Assembly: GCA_016934265.1 (NCBI GenBank)
Contig: JAFGTF010000044.1
Span: 1 to 41,961 of the forward strand
Length of the DNA stretch: 41,961 nt
Source: Spirochaetota bacterium
Lineage (GTDB): Bacteria > Spirochaetota > B62-G9 > DRHN01
Direction: 5' to 3'
Part shown: positions 39,481 to 41,961 of the stretch, in pieces
Position numbering within the stretch: position 1 is the stretch's first letter
Layout of the letters: every line of letters begins with the position of its first letter
Position numbers and translations under genes: made by a program
The notes under the pieces: model-generated
Told to the model about the DNA's origin: nothing
The model's input: only the letters and a program-made list of their open reading frames with translations
The model's database searches: none

Positions 39481-40535
39481 AGCCGTTTCACCGCCGCGGC
39501 GTTTCGTGGCGGTACCCTCACGTACCGTATCGCGGGATACCCTATCGTCATCACCCCCGTAATGGTCATCCCTTTCGGAACGCCGAGATATCGTTTCATC
39601 CTCTTGTTTTTCCACAGCGCCTGAATCGCAAACCCGATCCAGCAGGTGCCGAGCCCGAGGGCATGGGCAGCAATCATCCCGTACGTGAACGCGATTGTGG
39701 GATCGATAAAGGAGAGCGGTCCCAACGAAGGGTAGTAGGAGATAACGACGACGGGCGCCGAGTGAAGGATCGGGTCCTCTCGGGCCTTGCATTTCGATAC
39801 GAGATCATCGAGCCCCGCCGTAAGGCCGCGGCCGCTCAGCATCTCGTACATGGGCCCGCTAATGAACGGCTTCAATAGTGTGCGAATCCGGATCAGGGTC
39901 TTGAACCGCTTGAAACCCTTCGCGGTTTCTTCGACGATTCTTCGTTTTCTCTCAGAGTCCCGTATCACGAGGTAGCGGTTGGCCTGGAGGTTGTGGCCGG
40001 TCGGCGCGTACCGCATGGACTCGAGCACCGCTTCGATCATGTCTTCAGACACAGCCTTTTTTGTGTATCGCCGAACGGAACGCTTGCCGGCCAAAAACTT
40101 CAGCACCGTATCGTAGGAACAGAGGGCCTGCGGGTCGGACAACCCGTCGAGATTCGAAGGCAAAACGGAAGCCTCGTTTTCGGTGCCGGTTTCGAAAAGA
40201 ACCGCGTTCTGTGGACATACGCCGATACAGTGTCCGCACCCTGTGCACCATTCGTTCGGATCCCGCCGGACGATGAAGCTTAAGGATTGCCCGTCGGCCG
40301 ATTTCTGTGACGTTCGGGATTCGTTTACGGGATTGGGTCCGTTTACGGGATTGGGTCCGTTTACGGGATTGGGTCCGTTTACGGGATTGGGTCCGTTTAC
40401 GGGATTGGGTCCGTTTACAGGATTGGATCCGTTTACGGGATTGGATCCGTTTACGGAAAACAGGCCGGCCGGGCACTCCTTGACGCACAAAAGACAGCCG
40501 GTGCATGAGGTGGGGTCGATTCCCGTGATTTTCAT
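39477..40535 (-). CDS. Ferredoxin-nitroreductase fusion with an internal repeat linker
   Basis: This 352-residue protein has an N-terminal 2[4Fe-4S] ferredoxin (C11/14/17/21 and C97/100/103/107) followed by an FMN nitroreductase domain from about residue 145 (LAGKRSVRRYTKKAVSED, then APTGHNLQANRYLVI). Between the two clusters lies a 42-residue stretch of seven NPVNGP-type hexapeptides (residues 28-69), encoded by an 18-bp tandem repeat; other family members have a short link there. It probably passes electrons from the clusters to FMN to reduce an enone, nitro or quinone-like compound. AAGGAG precedes the ATG. A perfect palindrome at 40564-40583 upstream matches that of the TetR gene at 41172, its likely repressor. 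Confidence 0.88.
   Translation of the reverse strand: MKITGIDPTSCTGCLLCVKECPAGLFSVNGSNPVNGSNPVNGPNPVNGPNPVNGPNPVNGPNPVNGPNPVNESRTSQKSADGQSLSFIVRRDPNEWCTGCGHCIGVCPQNAVLFETGTENEASVLPSNLDGLSDPQALCSYDTVLKFLAGKRSVRRYTKKAVSEDMIEAVLESMRYAPTGHNLQANRYLVIRDSERKRRIVEETAKGFKRFKTLIRIRTLLKPFISGPMYEMLSGRGLTAGLDDLVSKCKAREDPILHSAPVVVISYYPSLGPLSFIDPTIAFTYGMIAAHALGLGTCWIGFAIQALWKNKRMKRYLGVPKGMTITGVMTIGYPAIRYVRVPPRNAAAVKRL
40323..40456. repeat. 18-bp in-frame tandem repeat (minisatellite), about 7.4 copies
   Basis: The plus-strand unit GTTTACGGGATTGGGTCC repeats seven times without gaps from 40323 to 40448, with a partial eighth to 40456. The first five copies are identical. The two nearest the gene start carry GGATCC in place of GGGTCC, and one of them also ACAGG. 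On the coding (minus) strand each unit encodes G-P/S-N-P-V-N, so copy-number change would keep the frame. Confidence 0.95.
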
Positions 40536-40563
40536 CTAATTCTCCTTGCGATACTGTAATATA

Positions 40564-40583
40564 TTAACTAAACGTTTAGTTAA
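40564..40583. promoter_or_regulatory. Perfect 20-bp palindrome, TetR operator of the nitroreductase gene
   Basis: TTAACTAAACGTTTAGTTAA is a perfect palindrome 28 bp upstream of the ferredoxin-nitroreductase start. Its 18-bp core differs by one base from the site at 41806-41823 that abuts the TetR gene start. The shared site indicates common control by that TetR protein. Confidence 0.8.
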
Positions 40584-41171
40584 TAACTGATTAAAAAAAA
40601 AAGGACCTTCTCCAATTTCGTTGCTGATATATGAGTATCAATCACGCGAATTATTAATAGGACAAAGGGTAAAAGCTCTTTAGTTTTGTTTTCTTTTTGT
40701 CCCATTTCTGTGCCTATACTAGAAAACCTCAATCTGTTTATACAACGATTTTTACAGTACTATTACCGTAAAAACACTATTCAATATGGAAAAGAGCCTT
40801 CTTTTTTACGATACACGTTTATCCTTATCTGACAAGTATCAGCCCCCGTTGACACTAAAAGTATCAACAATCTTTGACAGATACATAGGGTGAAATTCGA
40901 GTTTTTATTATTTGTATAACTAATAATTATGAAGCCCAAACTCTTTAAAATTTATGCGATAGCCTCTGTAATTCTTTATAATATACAGATTTAGCAATAA
41001 AAACTCGACATTGACCCTACATAATCGTTGATATTTCCGCAATTCTCTAAAAATCAACTCCTTAGGACTTGTGAGGGGATTGATTTTCAGAGGTTCTTTA
41101 TCCTCAATTCAATTGTCAACACTGGTTTGTATATAACACTTATCAACTAATCTCAAGAAGTACCAAAAAAA
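40584..41171. other. A+T-rich 588-bp non-coding region with two inverted repeats
   Basis: I see no gene here. The block contains a long inverted repeat (40886-41019, listed separately) and a second imperfect one: CTCTAAAAATCAA (41045-41057) against TTGATTTTCAGAG (41080-41092), 12 of 13 paired. The second lies about 80 bp past the TetR stop on the minus strand and could help end its transcript. The base composition is much richer in A+T than the flanking genes. Confidence 0.5.
40886..41019. repeat. 134-bp segment with 24-bp imperfect terminal inverted repeats (MITE-like)
   Basis: The left arm 40886-40909 (TAGGGTGAAATTCGAGTTTT and on) is the reverse complement of the right arm 40996-41019 at 21 of 24 positions, with 86 bp of A+T-rich sequence between. 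ACAT lies immediately outside or at the edge of both arms, a possible short target duplication. No coding capacity. It may be a small non-autonomous element or a long RNA stem. Confidence 0.5.
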
Positions 41172-41804
41172 TTATTCCTTTTTCCGCTGCATCCTGTGGT
41201 ACGCCATGTGGGTCATCTCCATCGCCCTGTCGTAGAACCGCTCGAGATCCTGTTTCGTGACGTGAAAGTGACCGCACCACTTCTCCTTGAAGATGACATA
41301 GGCGAGAAGCGGCATCACGCCGGTGAAGAACTCAGTAACGAGCATCTGGTTTTTCTCTCGTTCGCTCATTCCGCTCTGTGCGTTGTAGTAGTCGATCTCA
41401 GAAGCGTCGAGAACGCTCGAAAAATCTACGAGGCTGAAGAGAGGCGTTTCACCCTCTTTTTCCTTCAGCGATTCCATGAGCATAATCTTCAGTATGTCCT
41501 TTTTTTCCTCGTAGTAGGCGAAGTAGCTCCCGATGGACTCCTCGGCTTCCTCGTCCGGCGACGATTCCAGACCGCCGTGTCTTACGAAGCTCATGAGCAT
41601 CGACGAGGACTCCCGAAGAAAATTCTGAAACAGCGTATCGAGAAGTCCCTTTTTACTACCGAAGTAGTAGTAGATCATCCTCTTGTTGACGCCCGCGGTC
41701 AGGGAGATCTCGTCGATACTCGCCCCGTCGTACCCTTTATCGGAGAAAAGGATCTCGGCCACGTCGAGGATCCTCTGTCGTGTCGTATCTTTTTTCTTCG
41801 CCAT
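41172..41804 (-). CDS. TetR/AcrR-family regulator of the nitroreductase gene
   Basis: This 210-residue repressor has an N-terminal HTH (RQRILDVAEILFSDKGYDGA, then SIDEISLTAGVNKRMIYYYF and GSKKGLLDTLF) and a C-terminal helical ligand domain with an acidic linker near residues 80-90. Its promoter (TTGACA, 17 bp, TATTAA at 41853-41825) and an imperfect palindrome (41806-41823) lie directly against the ATG, so bound protein would block its own transcription start. The same palindrome precedes the ferredoxin-nitroreductase gene. The short leader lacks a Shine-Dalgarno sequence. The inducer is unknown, perhaps the electrophile or enone that the nitroreductase handles. Confidence 0.9.
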   Translation of the reverse strand: MAKKKDTTRQRILDVAEILFSDKGYDGASIDEISLTAGVNKRMIYYYFGSKKGLLDTLFQNFLRESSSMLMSFVRHGGLESSPDEEAEESIGSYFAYYEEKKDILKIMLMESLKEKEGETPLFSLVDFSSVLDASEIDYYNAQSGMSEREKNQMLVTEFFTGVMPLLAYVIFKEKWCGHFHVTKQDLERFYDRAMEMTHMAYHRMQRKKE

Positions 41805-41805
41805 G

Positions 41806-41823
41806 TAACTAACCGTTTAGTTA
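41806..41823. promoter_or_regulatory. TetR autoregulatory operator
   Basis: TAACTAACCGTTTAGTTA is an 18-bp palindrome with one mismatch, one base upstream of the TetR start codon and covering its predicted transcription start. It matches 17 of 18 bases of the site at 40565-40582. Confidence 0.78.
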
Positions 41824-41824
41824 A

Positions 41825-41853
41825 TTAATAGTTTATTTTTCTTTGGGTGTCAA
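41825..41853 (-). promoter_or_regulatory. Promoter of the TetR gene at 41172-41804
   Basis: On the minus strand a consensus TTGACA (41853-41848) is followed after 17 bp by TATTAA (41830-41825). Transcription would begin near 41818, inside the operator. Confidence 0.7.
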
Positions 41854-41961
41854 TGTTTTTTATAAGAAACAACGATGAGTTCACTCTAAAAAGGTTTCAT
41901 TTGTCCAAATAATAAGAAATTTGTAAATTATGCCAATAAAAATATATCAGTGGCGTAAAGG

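Noticed and set aside
40323..40456. A CRISPR array
   Set aside because: The 18-bp units are directly tandem with no spacers and lie in frame within a ferredoxin-nitroreductase gene.
40183..40539. A plus-strand protein with FTGLGP repeats
   Set aside because: It is the other-strand reading of the tandem repeat in the minus-strand gene, whose Fe-S and nitroreductase motifs show that strand to be coding.

Overview
The window is one dense catabolic island, apparently from an anaerobic bacterium with a Gram-negative-type envelope. The evidence is four oxygen-sensitive glycyl radical enzymes (GREs), a corrinoid methyltransferase set, and a sugar-binding protein with a plain Sec signal peptide and no lipobox. 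A spirochaete or similar sugar-fermenting phylum would fit, but this is a weak guess. I see no tRNA, rRNA, CRISPR array or transposase gene.

Layout. (A) 1-2932: a TetR regulator with a two-gene ABC exporter, in an A+T-richer segment bounded by a 61-bp direct repeat that matches the 3' end of the neighbouring SDR gene. (B) 2933-6619, minus: MFS transporter, FGGY sugar kinase, mannonate/fructuronate-type SDR. (C) 6878-11063, plus: GRE1, its radical-SAM activase, SDR. (D) 11458-14742, plus: activase 2 and GRE2, each with its own promoter-like sequence. (E) 15039-20274, minus: GRE3, activase 3, PfkB kinase, ribulose-phosphate-epimerase-like protein. (F) 20604-32918, plus: SDR; ribose-type ABC importer (binding protein, permease, ATPase, second permease); corrinoid protein; MttB-family methyltransferase; ADP-ribosylglycohydrolase-family protein; UroD-family methyltransferase; PfkB kinase; BtpA/SgcQ-family protein. 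(G) 33038-35567: two tandem MFS sugar-type transporters. (H) 35775-39480: GRE4, activase 4, MoaD/ThiS-like protein. (I) 39477-41804, minus: ferredoxin-nitroreductase fusion carrying an in-frame 18-bp tandem repeat, and a TetR regulator; the two share a near-identical palindromic operator.

How it may work together (inference). Importers and MFS carriers bring in polyols, sugar acids or modified glycosides. The GREs perform radical eliminations or cleavages on non-phosphorylated substrates. The SDRs interconvert carbonyl and alcohol groups. FGGY and PfkB kinases and the epimerase feed products into pentose and hexose phosphates. The corrinoid protein, MttB homologue and UroD homologue form a methyl-transfer arm whose position inside a ribose-type import operon suggests a methylated glycoside-like substrate. 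No substrate can be fixed from sequence alone.

The strongest leads are the four divergent GRE/activase pairs, especially GRE4 with a GCWE cysteine loop and a MoaD-like neighbour; the GRE-kinase-epimerase operon; the corrinoid methyltransferase set embedded in a sugar importer operon; the att-like duplication around the exporter; and the in-frame minisatellite in the ferredoxin-nitroreductase.
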